Source: Eonycteris spelaea (Eukaryota > Chordata > Mammalia > Chiroptera > Pteropodidae). Taken from it: a stretch of DNA of 64,000 nt. Shown here piece by piece: positions 13,701-25,150 of the stretch. Made by a program: the position numbers and the translations under genes. The first letter of the stretch is position 1; each line of letters opens with the position of its first letter. Under the pieces are notes generated by a model. That model worked only from the letters and a program-made list of their open reading frames with translations, was not told the DNA's origin and made no database searches. The stretch covers positions 1,674,001-1,738,000 of the forward strand of contig PUFA01000084.1 of NCBI GenBank assembly GCA_003508835.1. Direction: 5' to 3'.

Positions 13701-16700
13701 TGAGGATTCTCTTCAGGGCTCTTGGGGAATATTTCCAAGTCCTTTCTTGGCTTAGAGTCTGGGCTCTGGAGCCAGACTGCTAGCATTTGAGTCCTGACTC
13801 TACCATTTACTAGCTGCATGACCTTGGGTAAAGCAACTATTGGAATCTCCATTTTTCAGTTCATCATCCATAAAATAGGAATCATACTGGCAGCTACCTT
13901 TGAGCATTAAGTGAGTTAATATATGCAGGGCACTTGGAACAGTAAGTACTCAATAAACATTAGCTTCCATCATCACTATATCATCCTCATTAGGTTGTAG
14001 ACACTTTTTCAAAAACAATCTGTATGTAAATTACCTTCTACCAAAATCACCAATCTAACATTTTATTAAGACTATCCTATATTACCACTGAAGAAGGAAG
14101 GTGGATACACAATTACTGCGTTTATCCTCAGCAACTGCTACTGCTTCGGAACCGGCAAAACATCCTTTTTGCATACCATCCCTTCAATTTACATTTTGCA
14201 AGGTTAGAGTAAATCTTTGTTTAATCTGAATAGTTTTCAACACAACAGTTCTATACGTTGTTCAAATACTTTTCATTGAAACAACATTGAATTTTGCTAT
14301 TGCAATATTCATGTTCTGTTCATTTTATTAAAATGTAAAATTTCCCAGATCAGTCCTAGATTGACATTCATATTGTACTAACAGAGAAGTAGTTAACATG
14401 AGGTTTAGGAAAAAGGATGCAGAATTCCTTACCGAGAGACTTTACCTACAATTAACTAGTATTTTTCTCATGAAGAGCAGAAGAACCTTCTGGAAGGTCT
14501 TGGGGGTAGAGAGGACTCACCTGATTGTGATAATAACCAGGCACACCTAGTTTGCAGGCCTCCAGGTTGAGAGGTTCTTTCAGCTTGTTCATCACACAGC
14601 ACTGACGAGGCCAGGGATAGTCAGCATCATTATTCTCAGTCCTGAAGGCGGACGTGTATTCCTGCCAGTCTGAGGGACCATTCACACCACAGCAATTGTC
14701 CTGTGGCAGATGAGAATTACAAAAATCTCTTCCATGGTCCTTGTTACAACCATCAGTGTAGCAACTGAGATTTTATGAAGAATAAAGATACAAAAATTGT
14801 ACTATATTTAATGTTTACTAAAAATTATTAACAAGAGTTGAAGGTATTGGTACCCTGTATTTTAAAGTGTACAAATACTTTTTGATTTATTACCTCACCA
14901 GCCATTAATGGGCTCTGAAACCTTTGACTAGTTATTTAAATTCTCTAAACCTCAATTTCCTTAACTATAAAATTGGGATAAATAAAGTACCTACCTCACA
15001 CGAGTTGTTGTGGGAATTAAATTGGTTAATACACTAATGTGTTTAGTACACTACCTGGCCCATAGTAAACCCTCAGTAAGTACTAATACTTAAGAAATGC
15101 TGGGGGTGGCTCCATAGTATTAGCGCATCTGCTTTGCACGTAGAAGGTCCTGGATTTGCATTCAGGTGGAGCACGGACCATACCCATGTTTACCCGGGCA
15201 CCAGGCCCCGGGGCACACTGTGAACATGTAAGAGAGGACACCTTGCCCTAGAGATTCAGTTCTTAAGGGGAAAATGGCAACATCCATGGGTCAGGGACGG
15301 AATTGGGGGGGGGCAGTGATATAAAAGGGGGGGAATACTAATATCTGGTACAACAGTATGAGGGAGAGATATAATTATTCTCAAACTACACAGGAGCAAA
15401 CTGAGGTCAGAAAATTAAAATTACTAGTGGTGAAGAAATAATTAGTAATTCTTTTTGTTTTACTTTTCTATATTTTTAACATTTTCTATATGTGTTACTT
15501 TTATAATAGGGGAAATAAGCTGGAAAAAATAATCAAAACCTGGTGGCACATAGCTATACCTCTACATAGGAAATGAAGATTAATTAACATGCAGCTAATA
15601 TGCTTACACTCTGGATAGAACTGAGGAGAGAGGATAAAACACAATTTATATCACTTTCATTCCTTTTTATAAATTCTGCTAGAATGTTTTAAAGGAAGAA
15701 ATTTAAAATACAAGTATTGGCCTTTTGAGCCACACTTCTCTTGCTTAGGCCCACTTCCACATCTGGAAGTATACTTTCTCTTTTAATAAAGCTTTTCTTT
15801 TCTGCTATAAAAAATAAAAAATAAAAAATACAGGTATCTCTCAGCATTTAGAATAAATATATCCAAGTAAACTTGATGACAAATCAACTATCTTTAAAGC
15901 ATGTCCTCTTTTGCCACTGGATTATGGAAAATATCTTATCAAAGAAAATACTTATCTTATATTTTAAACTGAGCATTTTGGGAAAAGATGGTTAATTTGA
16001 GCCAAGCTTATTTTAGACTGGCTTTAAAAAGATAGTAAGTGGATTTTTCAAACGTGAGAGCATTCACATTTTCATTTGAAGAGCTTAGTTCTTGTTAGCA
16101 GAGTGGAAAAAAAAATACTTGACCTATAGTCAGAAGAGTAATAGAAAGTGAAAAGATGGCAATGAACTGGGGGTCCAAATAGGGTAAGAAAAGTATTAGA
16201 ATGAAATATTAAAGTAAATGAAAGTAATTATAGAAGTAGAGGGTAAAGATAGAGTTCAGAGGAGGAGTGGAGGCCATAAGAGAGTTTGCTGATGACAGAC
16301 TGGGAAACGTTGGTGGGGGCTGGAGGTTAGGGGCAGTGTGAGAGTTGTGTCAGACCAGGACTTATGCAGGGATGAGAATTTATATACATACAGTGGTATG
16401 AAGCGACAATGGATATTCTGAAAGACTTGGACTTTTGATGGTATTTGAGGTAAACTTGGATATAAGGTATCCTTGCCAAGTAGGGGGTGATCAAATCAAG
16501 TCATAGCTTATGGTCCTTAGCAAGACTAGCCCATAGGAGGTGTGAAAGCAAAGTAGACAGTAATTGCCACTTAAGTTAACTGTGGGGCAGAAGGCAATAT
16601 TTTTCTTTTAACATAAGAGATGCCTGAGTTCTAAGAGGCAGAATGTGTGATAAATCTAAATTTCTTGACAATGTCATTATCTGTATAAATGGAAGCTAAT

Positions 16701-18093
16701 CAACATGATGGTTTAAAATAAAATAGAGATCTAGAGGTCCCACTGAGTCATGTGTACAACTCCTGCTGATAAATAAGAGCAATTGGTGAACTTGCTTATG
16801 CCAAGTCTTTTTTTTTTTTTTTGAAGGACATCCTTTTGGAGGCTGTAATCCTCACCTCTTGACTTCCCTCCCAACCATACATATATTACTGGATACTGGT
16901 TTAAGTATAAAATGGCATCTCCCCATGACCACAGGTGTTACCTGGAGCATGAACCTGTCCCAGGCTTTGGTGACTCTATTGTTTTTCCACTGCTCATCGT
17001 TGTTTGGAGGGCTGTTGTTCTGGTACCTCTCCAACATCTGCTTCAGGAAGAGGTTAGGTGTGAACTACAAAGGGAGGAGGCAACACAAGAGGGAGAGTTA
17101 GTACCACTAATCTCCCAGAGGCAAAAGTGATTTGCTCAGCCCATTGTTGGGGGCACTGAACACTGCCCTGGGAGTAAAACTGTTCAGAGGTACCCAGTAG
17201 GGGTAGGGACAGTTGTAAACCCGTTCGGAGTGCCTGAAATCCCCTTGTAGGGAGAAATCCCCATCTTCAAAGAAATCCCAGTGAGACTAGGGTGGACAGG
17301 CATTGCAGGGTGGCGTAGGCTAGGGATTGGAGAAAAGGAGAGAAAGCAGCTGAAATGAGAGGAAGTCTTAGATGTGGTAGGTTATTGATTATCCTTTTGG
17401 GGGGCCAGTGGTCGTGGCGGAATGATGAAGAGCATAGGGGGTACATCTTGGGCCCTGCGAGTTACACTGCCTGGACTCAGGATTCTTCCTTTCCACTTAT
17501 CAGCTGTGTAACTTTGGACAAATGACCTGTTTAAGTCTCATTTTTTTCATCTATGAAATGATAATAGTGATAATAACTCTTTCATAGGGTTATTACGAGA
17601 ATTAAGTAAAATTATATATTTATGATTAATGTACATGTTAGAGTGCCTGTATTGTCAGCTATTATCTTATGATGATAATGATGATTCACATGACCATTTT
17701 GTTCTGTGCTTTTGAGACTGTACTCACAAAGTCTCGTTGTGTTGCTGCTGTGATACAAGATGCCACTTCAAATCCATACACGATAAACATCAGAATGAAA
17801 TACTGGAAGAGAAACACATTTAAAAAAAAAGAGTTACATTTACTTCCAAAGAAAGACTTTTTTTTTAAAACAAATAATTATGTTTTTCAGTATGTTGTTC
17901 TAAATATAATCATCCAATCATTCACACAGTTATTCAACAAACCCTCATTGATCAGCTGCTTGGAACAAGACTTGGTGCTAGGTGCTAACCAGCTCAGTTC
18001 TTTTCCCCAGAGAACAAATGCCCATTGTATACAGAGCTTGCTCAGTCCAGTACCCTACATTTCTATTTTAACAGAGAAAAACAAATGCAAGAG

Positions 18094-18127
<34 letters not shown>

Positions 18128-21059
18128 CACATGCGCACACACATGCACACATGATGCCTCCATACCGTTCTGTCTCTACTTATGGCTGGAAAATATCTAA
18201 ACAACAAACGCCTTCTGAATCTGGTGTGAAGACTTAAGAGTTCTGCCTTTGATTTCCTCAGCTTTGCGCACACACTTTTGGTCCTTGAGGTCTTCTGGGG
18301 AAGGGACACTGTTGGTTAGTGTTGGTAGAAGAGCATGGGGGAAACTGGGCAGGGGAGGCTCTCTGAGCAGGGCCCTCTGCTGCCCTAACCACTCAGCCTA
18401 GAGAAGAGCTTTGGCTGGAGAGTTAACAAAAGGACCACCTTCAGAGCCCTCATAGCATTTCCCCACTGTCTAAGCTGCTGCCTTGCTCCTCGTCAAGAGC
18501 TTGGCTGGCTCCTCCTAAGTGACTCAGGAAACCCCTTAGAGACACTCCAGAAATGAGGCATAAGGTGCAGGTGTTTTCTCTGTCAGCCTCTGGGCAGATT
18601 TCTGGCTCCTTCTTTTTTTGGGCATGGTGAAAAATATTCCCTCCAAGCTCAGATCTGGCTGTATCAGAAACACATACTACCCCAAACTGAGACTGAGATG
18701 CAGCTTGTCTCTAGGATCTCTTACTTTCCCTGCATTCCTTCCCCCGCCCTTCCCAAAGTGGGTGCTTTTGCCCTAGAACTAACTCTTACTAAGGAACCAG
18801 AGAATGCAAATGGTCTGCATTCCCTGGGTGCCAAGATAATGTCAGATCACAGGAGAAGTGAACCAGTGAGCACCTTAAGTTGCTAGACTGGTTCCATAAA
18901 GGTGGAACTCTTGTCTGCAGCATTTGGTGGAGAGTTATCTCAGGAAGGGGTGTGTGGGGGGTGGAACCCCATCACTGTGTGAGAAACTCCTTGCTGTCTT
19001 CAGCCTGGGAGCAGAGAGGAGAGGTCTAGACCTAACACCAGGGTTCTTAGCTCTGCTGGTTTTTGCAAAATATCTAAAATTTAATTCCTCCACAATGGCA
19101 GGGCATGACCTTGCTGTGGTTTGGGGCCAAATTGTCTCTGTGGGTGCACAGAGTTAGAGCTCCCACGAGCAGGTGGGAGCTGAGGCTGTGGTCTACAGTG
19201 ATGTGCATCGAGCTTCTCTAGGGTCCCTGAAAAGCAGAGCAGATGTATAATAATGGCAAGTGTAGGCCATCTTACAAAATCATCAGCCTTGAACTCAAAA
19301 ATGTCTGAAAAGGCTCATGCCATCTCTTTAAAAAATCATGCATATTTTGTATTTTATATCTTTATCAAGTTTTGATTCACATTACAATAATATTTTAAAC
19401 TACTATTGTCAAGAGAAAAAAAATCTAATTATGAAGTCCTCACTCTGTCTCTCTGTTGACCTATGTAGCTCCTGGATATACCGGTGGGTACATGTAGATA
19501 CCAGTTGGAGAAACACAGATTTGAAAAATACCTAACAGGGTCACTCTCCAGGTGTCTCCCATTTGTGCCCTCTGGACTGGAAACTTCTGGACTTGGAATA
19601 GCAGAGAGCATCCTTGCCCTCATGTGAGAAGCTTTACTTAAAGGAGAGTCTTCTCCTTCTCCTGTGGTACTCTCTGTTCCCCCTCCTCCACTAAAAGTCA
19701 AAATGTTGTGCTCAGGGAAGAGGAAACAATTCATCAATTGGTTCAAGAGATAACTGTAGAGAGTTTTAAGGTCTTACTGCCAGAAGAATTTTCCTGCTGG
19801 ACTTCATGATGCCTACAATGCCTAGAACAGACAGGCAGAAGAGGCAGAAGCCGACAAACATGCCGATCCAGGCTGCCGCATAAATGTCATCGTTGTTGGT
19901 GGCTTCAAGTAGTGGATAGAGGCCATGTTGGTCTGAGACAAAGAAGATGCACTCTGCGGTCAGCGCGATGCCACACATCTGGGGGCAAAGGGGTTTCTGT
20001 TAGGCTGGTGGCCAGAAGAGCAGTGTTGGTTAAAAGATAGAGGAGCAGAGGTGGGTGAGTAAGAGAAACTAACTCCGTCTCCTGCAAAGGCTTTAAGCAA
20101 TGGACTCAAACTCCTCACTGTCAGGAAATCAAATAGCTCCTGCCATTCTACTAATTGGTTGCATGCCTCCCTCCACATATACTGTCTTATTGCTATTTGG
20201 GTAAAGACCCAATTTAAGACCATCTATACATTTCTTGGGGTATGAAACACTCAAACAACATTTTCTTGTATGATGATAATTTCCCACACCTACTCCCACT
20301 GTCCATCACCCAAATTCTTGGATTATAATGTTTAAAGTGGTACCAGTCAAATTTATCAGTGCCTGAAAACCATTGAAAGAAACTTGGTCATTACTTCTCC
20401 CACCTCCAGCATTTTATAGATGAAGGGTCTTGACCCTTAAAGGCAAAAGCTTGTCCAGAGTCACACAGAGTCAGAGGCGGGGCTGGGCCAAGAACCAGCG
20501 ATACTGAGTTCCAGGTGCTCTCCCATCAACCGTGCCCCTACCCCACACCCTGGTATCTGAGCTACTCCCACATGCCTCTGTGTGAGATAACAAGAAGACA
20601 CAAGCATCTGCCCCCAACAACCTTAATGGCAGAATACCATGGAAATCAAATCAAGTGAAACAGGAAAAATCACCAGAGCGTGTGTGTGGCGGAAGTGCTT
20701 GGACATTGACCATGCTTGGCACGGCTCCTTTTAGATTCTCATGTTTCAAACTTGCAAGGGAAATATTTATTTTTTTTCAACCATGGTCTTTTGATATATT
20801 ATATAGTTACATATGATTATTATATAGTTAAAGTCCAGCTAGCATATTTTACTAACACATTTCTTAAAATGGGAAAAGATGTAGGGAGCCAGTAATTATG
20901 TCATATTTTCCTTTAAACTCTCACTTTTGATTGATCTAAAATCATGATTACAGGAAGAGCAAGATTGTCTGAAGAATACTCATCACTTACACCAATAATC
21001 ACATTTCCCAAAATCAGCAGGCCCTGGAAGCAACGAACAGTGGAGTCGTCTTTGGCCAT
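6930..21059 (-). CDS. UPK1B: Uroplakin-1b, complete coding region in seven exons
   Basis: Exons on the minus strand at 20991-21059, 19778-19978, 17728-17802, 16942-17064, 14521-14700, 10304-10387 and 6930-6980 join in phase 0 (69+201+75+123+180+84+51 bp) to 260 codons plus TAA, the length I recall for human UPK1B. Every internal border is GT/AG. The product is a tetraspanin: membrane segments at about residues 14-37, 58-79, 87-112 and 230-255, and a large extracellular loop at about 114-229 with the CCG motif (C159, C160, G161), the Cys pair 190/191, and C205 and C218. Asn131 lies in an N-N-S sequon, matching the glycosylation site known for this protein. Family knowledge: UPIb pairs with uroplakin III in the asymmetric unit membrane plaques of bladder urothelium. 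No frameshift, premature stop or missing border was seen, so the gene appears functional. Identification is by recognised sequence over the whole protein. Confidence 0.97.
7450..7680 (-). repeat. MIR SINE, nearly full length
   Basis: Reads in antisense as MIR from the 3' end (ATCAGGCACTGTTCTACC) through GAAACTGAGGCACAGAGAAG and the core to CAAACCCAGGCAGCC. It sits in the last UPK1B intron. Confidence 0.9.
8160..9690 (+). mobile_element. Decayed hAT DNA transposon with transposase remnant
   Basis: The stretch starts with a TIR-like GAGTGGTTCCC and ends with the inverted TTTGGAACTGCTTCCC. In broken frames it reads as a hAT transposase: DEAVRIINFLK near 8550, then near 9140-9300 the C-terminal dimerisation domain (SEKFVDIVSHSTLQLT, then a diverged F-P-T-T-Y-L-C motif before GFS). 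Stops and frameshifts are frequent, so it cannot make protein. I recognise the sequence as a family of mammalian hAT (Charlie/Zaphod-like) repeats but cannot name the subfamily with certainty. It lies in the last UPK1B intron. Confidence 0.75.
9692..9880 (+). mobile_element. MER5A-like non-autonomous hAT element
   Basis: Follows the hAT relic directly. It reads GCAAATTAGAATCATTTGGG, then AATCAGAACCTCAGAGGTTG and a palindrome-like return (GGAGGTTTTAATGAGCTGCC), the layout of MER5A. An A-rich stretch at about 9737-9759 is inserted or expanded. Confidence 0.7.
10304..10387 (-). CDS. UPK1B: UPK1B coding exon 6 (residues 217-244)
   Basis: Begins GCYELISGPMNRHAW, which supplies the last loop cysteine (C218), and runs into membrane segment 4 (GVAWFGFAILCWT). 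The acceptor is TTCCAG and the donor is GTGAGT at 10298-10303. Confidence 0.97.
10729..10767. repeat. (CA)n microsatellite
   Basis: An uninterrupted CA dinucleotide run in the last-but-one coding-side part of UPK1B intron space, between exons 14521-14700 and 10304-10387. Confidence 0.97.
11495..12025 (+). repeat. L2 LINE 3' end
   Basis: Sense L2 3' region: CAGGGCTTTTGCATATGTTG, AAGAAAGCCTTTCCTGGCAA, ending with the typical GACACAAAGTGGACACCTAA and AATAAACATTGATAGGATGA. Confidence 0.85.
13750..13985 (+). repeat. MIR SINE, nearly full length
   Basis: Sense MIR: GGGCTCTGGAGCCAGACTGC, then CTAGCTGCATGACCTTGGG, ending AGTACTCAATAAACATTAGC. Located in the UPK1B intron between exons 14521-14700 and 10304-10387. 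Confidence 0.92.
14521..14700 (-). CDS. UPK1B: UPK1B coding exon 5 (residues 157-216)
   Basis: Encodes the disulfide core of the large extracellular loop: DNCCGVNG with the diagnostic CCG, then PRQCCV and LEACK, ending GYYHNQ. The acceptor is CCACAG and the donor is GTGAGT at 14515-14520. Confidence 0.98.
14890..15095 (+). repeat. MIR SINE fragment
   Basis: Sense MIR lacking the head, from CTTTGACTAGTTATTTAAAT to ACTACCTGGCCCATAGTAAA. A younger tRNA-like SINE follows at once. Confidence 0.85.
15099..15345 (+). mobile_element. tRNA-derived SINE
   Basis: Begins CTGGGGGTGGCTCCATAGTA with a Pol III A-box-like region (TGGCTCCATAGTATTAGCGC) and a B-box-like GGTCCTGGATTTGCATTC at about 15147-15164. 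The head resembles the tRNA-like head of the element at 37416-37495. The rest, about 150 bases to a G-rich tail, is not 5S-like and I cannot name it. It sits directly after an old MIR. Confidence 0.65.
16942..17064 (-). CDS. UPK1B: UPK1B coding exon 4 (residues 116-156)
   Basis: Encodes the first helical part of the large extracellular loop, FTPNLFLKQMLERYQNNSPP onward to WDRFMLQ. Asn131 in the N-N-S sequon is here. The acceptor is TTTGTAG and the donor is GTAACA. The spliced frame continues directly into DNCCG of the next exon. Confidence 0.97.
17445..17665 (+). repeat. MIR SINE
   Basis: Sense MIR with CAGCTGTGTAACTTTGGAC in the core and the usual downstream order. It ends about 60 bases before UPK1B exon 17728-17802. 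Confidence 0.85.
17728..17802 (-). CDS. UPK1B: UPK1B coding exon 3 (residues 91-115)
   Basis: A 25-codon exon encoding most of membrane segment 3 (YFILMFIVYGFEVASCITAA) and ending in TQRDF. The acceptor is TTCCAG and the donor is GTGAGT at 17722-17727. It lies inside an unrelated plus-strand open frame that has no coding support. Confidence 0.97.
18097..18152. repeat. (GT)n to (CA)n compound microsatellite
   Basis: A GT run that switches to CA-rich units within UPK1B intron 2. Short open frames of Val/Cys or His/Thr repeats come from it. Confidence 0.95.
19778..19978 (-). CDS. UPK1B: UPK1B coding exon 2 (residues 24-90)
   Basis: Encodes the rest of membrane segment 1, the small extracellular loop, membrane segment 2 and the inner loop (KSSRKILLA). 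The acceptor is CCCCAG just above 19978 and the donor is GTAAGA below 19778. The first codon is ATG (Met24) followed by Cys-Gly. From memory the human protein has Cys at this position, so this may be a lineage change beside a juxtamembrane cysteine. The internal Met is not a translation start. Confidence 0.97.
20991..21059 (-). CDS. UPK1B: UPK1B coding exon 1 (residues 1-23)
   Basis: Encodes the N-terminal tail and the first part of membrane segment 1, beginning MAKDDSTVRCFQG. The ATG at 21057-21059 is chosen because it gives the expected tetraspanin start and the correct total length. The exon ends after the Gly codon GGT and is followed by the donor GTAAGT at 20985-20990. Confidence 0.96.
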
Positions 21060-21624
21060 CTTCCCGGTTTGCAGCACGCTGAAGACACACAGTTGAGACC
21101 ATTACAACTTAATAGGAGCAGGCACGTATCTGTTGCAAGTTTCATAACGTGACTAAGTCGCATCATTGTATATTGCCTTCCTGTGTTCCAAAACATCCAA
21201 ACCAAACTCATGCAATCATTTAGCAATGGGGGAAACTGAGTTACTAAACTCAGTAATCACTGTAATTTTATAAAGAAGGGAAAAAAAAGTAGAGTTTGCC
21301 AGCATCTGATCAGTAACTTTCAGGAGTTCTTTAAGATGTGGACTGTATAGACTGCATACTTCCGGGCGCTAAACTGAGGTCCCACAGTCAACAAGGGCAG
21401 ACCTGAGGTGGTGATGAGTGGGCAGGGCTGAAGTTCACTGAGGGTCCTTGGTATGAAAGCCGAAAGGTAAACCTGTGGCCAGCGTTGGCATTTGGTTACC
21501 AGAAAAATTATGGGCAGCTGTTAAAAACCATTATTTTCAGAATATTTTGTTATCTTCAGAAATAGTTGGCATTTATTCTCTGGATCTATGAGTTTGTTTG
21601 TTTCTTCATTTGTTCATTTGTGTT

Positions 21625-21990
21625 GTGTTTTAGATTCCATGTAAGTGAAATCAAAGAACAAAGTTTTGGTTGCAAGAGGGGGGAGAGGGACAGAAAAAAG
21701 GAGGGGGATTAAGAAATATTATTTTATATAAAATAAAACCTGTAACACTTCCAGTCATGTTGATATAATGCACAGCATAGGGAATAGAGTCAATAACATC
21801 ACGATAAGTACATTATTAGTTATTATATTATATTAATTATATTATTTATTATGTTATGTTATATTAGTTTCAGGTGTGCAATATAGTGATTCAATATGTA
21901 AGGGATGTAAATGTTGAGTCAGTATGTCGTATGCCTGAAACTAATGTAATACTGTATGTCAATTATAATTAAAAATGAATTAATAAAAAA
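21625..21990 (+). mobile_element. L1 3' UTR end
   Basis: Sense L1 3' end with GCACAGCATAGGGAATAGAG, then GCCTGAAACTAATGTAATAC and an A-rich tail. A TTAT/ATATT-rich stretch interrupts it. Confidence 0.75.
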
Positions 21991-22044
21991 ATAGTTGGCA
22001 AATAAAAAATACACCATCACTTAAGACACGGAGTGGGAGAAAAG

Positions 22045-22270
22045 ACAGGCTAACATTTAGTTCCTTCTATGTGCCACTCTACTAGATGCTTTACATAGAC
22101 ACATCTAATTCTTATAACCCAATTAGGTAGAAAAGGAAAAAGCTGAGGAAGTTCATTTTGCAGATGAGGAAAACAAAGCTTTAATTTAATTCACTTACGT
22201 TCCCTGGGGTCATACAACCAGTGAGTGGAAGAGCTAGGCTGCAGATTTTGGTCTGCGTGAACTCAACTCA
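22045..22270 (-). repeat. MIR SINE
   Basis: Antisense MIR: TCTATGTGCCACTCTACTAG, then TGCAGATGAGGAAAACAAAG and the reversed head with AGTGGAAGAGCTAGGCTG. Confidence 0.85.
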
Positions 22271-24144
22271 TCCCTCTAGCCCACAATGGTTCCGAGAAAT
22301 TATTTACAATGTTTAGTGCTTTGTGTGGCACTAAAAATTAGTGGGCCTCTTCTTCCCTAGGACTCTCTGGAAGGAACATGAGGTTAAGTGTGTTTGAAGC
22401 AATCACTTTGGCTTTTGTACTTGAATCACCTTGAGAAAAATCCATTCATACCTCAATGTTTTATTAATTAAACTAATTAACTAATCACTTCTTGCATTCA
22501 TGCTCTAAATTAAACTGTATTAAATGATACAACTTGCATTTTGAGATGTATGAAGATATGTAAGGGAGATTGTTGTAGTCTAGGATTTTATGTTCTAGTA
22601 GGGAAGCTGAGATGTGTCTAAATAGTTATAATACATGTAAGAGATTCAGAGGAAGGAAGATGTAAACCTTGCAGAATATGTATGGTTTTGATAAGTAGAC
22701 TAGATGTGCATGGGTGAGGGAAGAGGGTGGTGTGGGTGACATTCCAGGGAAATGGAAAAGGAAGGTCTGGGACTAGAGCACTGGAAGAGCCAGGAGCCCA
22801 TGGGAGAGCAAACTGGCCATTTCGGCTGAAGCCCTGGTTTGTGTGGGGATCAGTGAGAGGTGAGCCTTTTGTTTGACTCAGAACTTGCTAAATTTTAACT
22901 TCATGGTATTTACAACCTTCCAAGTAATCTTAAACATCTCTAAATGCTTCCCTTTCCTGTTTACCTGTGTAGCTGTGGGAATTGAAGGAGTTAAAATCTA
23001 AAGTGTTTTTTGCTCAGAATTGGGCACATAGTCGGTGCTCCTTCAATGTTTACTGAATGAATAGAAGAATCTGGGCCATCGTTACAAGACCCCTAAGTGT
23101 AGTCTCTGCTTAGAAATGCCATTCATTTCTTTCTGCTTGGAAATGTCATTTGATGCTTGAAATGTCATTCTTTCTTTCCAGAGATTGTTACACACTAGAT
23201 TGAGAGGACCCTGAGTTAATATATAACCCCTACCCCTGCAGAAGGGAACCATACTCATGCAACCCGGTCAGTCACATTGTAAAGTTCGTTACCAGTATGC
23301 ACAGATATCAGCCCCAACCAGTTGGGTTACCAACTAAACTTGAGACACAAATAAATAGACTGTGAAAGGTAGAAGTTCAGACAACACAAGTATAGAGAGT
23401 AAGGGCAAAAATCTGAAGGGACCAAATTCAGTACTATTATCAACCACTACTGATTATGGACCCATTTGCTAGGTAGCTGCCTATTTATGATGATTAGTTG
23501 GGCCTAAGGAACAGAAACAACACAGTTTGTTCTTTTGAGGAATTGCGATTATAACAACATGGATCCAATGCAAAAATGACTGTACATTATAGAATGAAGT
23601 GGGAAATTGGGTCATAGAGTAGAGGAAGAAGGTACGTAGGCCTCAAAGAGGGTCTTTATTGGTCCAGAAAAAAGCTGAAGGAACCCTGGAAAGGGATTTG
23701 GCCCCAGTGACCCAATTACATTCCATAAAGTACATACTTTCCCAAAGAAGACTTTGCCGAACAGTTTTAAAAAGCGGGGACAGACAAGTGAATGTCCTCT
23801 GGGAGAAAGGCAATCAGAATCAGGGTAGAAAAATGCAGACAAAAGTAGGGGAAAAGAAGGAAGGAGGCAGATGGGAGGTTGGTTTGAGTGGAAAGAGGAG
23901 TACATTGAGGAAGTCCAGACAAGTGTGTGGTAGGAAAGGGCAGGGAGGCAGCCCAGCTGTGGGTTGAAGTAGGGAAGGTAGGAATAGTTTGATGGACAAG
24001 ATATTCCAAAGTTGTGAACCACTACATTTTTCTCCTTTTCCACTATCTGTTCTCTTCTCCTTCAGATCCTTGGCCTCAGTGGCATGTAATAACTTAGAAA
24101 GTCACTCCTCACAACAGACCTAAGGATGGGTATTTTGACAAAAA

Positions 24145-24300
24145 TAAGTATTAGTTTCCTATTGCTGCTGTAACAAATTACCACAAACCTATCAGCACAA
24201 ATGTATTCTCTTAAAGTTTTGGAGGTCAGAAGTGTGAAATGAGTCTCACTGGCCTAAAATCAAGATGCCAGGAGAGCAGCCCTCCTCCTGTAGGGTCTAT
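24145..24300 (-). repeat. MLT1-type LTR fragment
   Basis: Antisense 3' end of a MaLR-like LTR: TTAGTTTCCTATTGCTGCTG, then AGTTTTGGAGGTCAGAAGTG. Non-coding remnant. Confidence 0.6.
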
Positions 24301-24959
24301 GGAAGAATCTAGTCATTTCTAGTCATTTTGCAGATAACAGAAAGAGATTAAAGAGATTAATTTCTTTGCTCAAGGCCACATTGCTAAAAATGCGAAAGCT
24401 GAGATTGAAACGCAGGCCTGCCTGGCATAACACTCTGCAGTTTGTAAAGTCCTGCCCCATAGCTGATACTTTCAGCAGAGAAAGAACACCTGGCTGTCTT
24501 CCTTGCCGGCCTGGGAGCAGAGAGAGTGGACATATTTTCCCTGCTCATATGATCTTAACCTTTGCAAAGGGCAGAATCACTGGGCCTCTCTTCGCTCACT
24601 TCTCTAGGTTCTTATTCCTTATCCCTTGACACTGCACTGATATTTGCACATTTTCTCCAAACTCAGTGCTCCACCCATGCATTTTTCAAGAAAGTCTGTC
24701 TAGATGTATCCCAAACCTGCAGCTCTCTCACCCTCCCCTTGGGACTGAAATTCTTGGAAGTAAAAGGTGCAAATGTGCAGATCAGTGTGAGAGTCTGCAT
24801 GTCATAGCCTCTCCTTGGCTACTTGTATTTAGACTATGGTGGTGTCTAGAAGACCTAAAACTTTTGTTACATCCTTGCAAAAAGCTACAAATGCCGAAAG
24901 GATGGCAGTTAGGGAGCCAAGTGTAGGCTTCTGGTGGCTGGCTCACAGTGTAGTCTTGA

Positions 24960-25150
24960 GACTGTAATCTAATGGTGAGCACACCGAACCTGCTGTCAGA
25001 ATGCCAGGGTGCAAACCCAGCCTCGCCTGTTCTTGCTAAATAACCTTGGGCAGTGCCACTCGGTGTCTTCTGTATTTATGAAACAGGTGAAACACACCTA
25101 GTTTGATGGGACTGTTGTGACCACTGAGATGAAACACGCAGACATGGTTG
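24960..25150 (+). repeat. MIR SINE, diverged
   Basis: Sense MIR-like order: CAGGGTGCAAACCCAGCCTC, then AATAACCTTGGGCAGTGCC and GGGACTGTTGTGACCACTGA. Confidence 0.7.

Noticed and set aside
17669..18154. A 161-codon plus-strand open frame
   Set aside because: It overlaps a UPK1B exon in antisense and runs into a GT microsatellite.
23612..24043. A 143-codon minus-strand open frame in putative UPK1B intron 1
   Set aside because: No recognisable domain, biased composition, no splice or promoter context; overlapping frames on the other strand are equally open.
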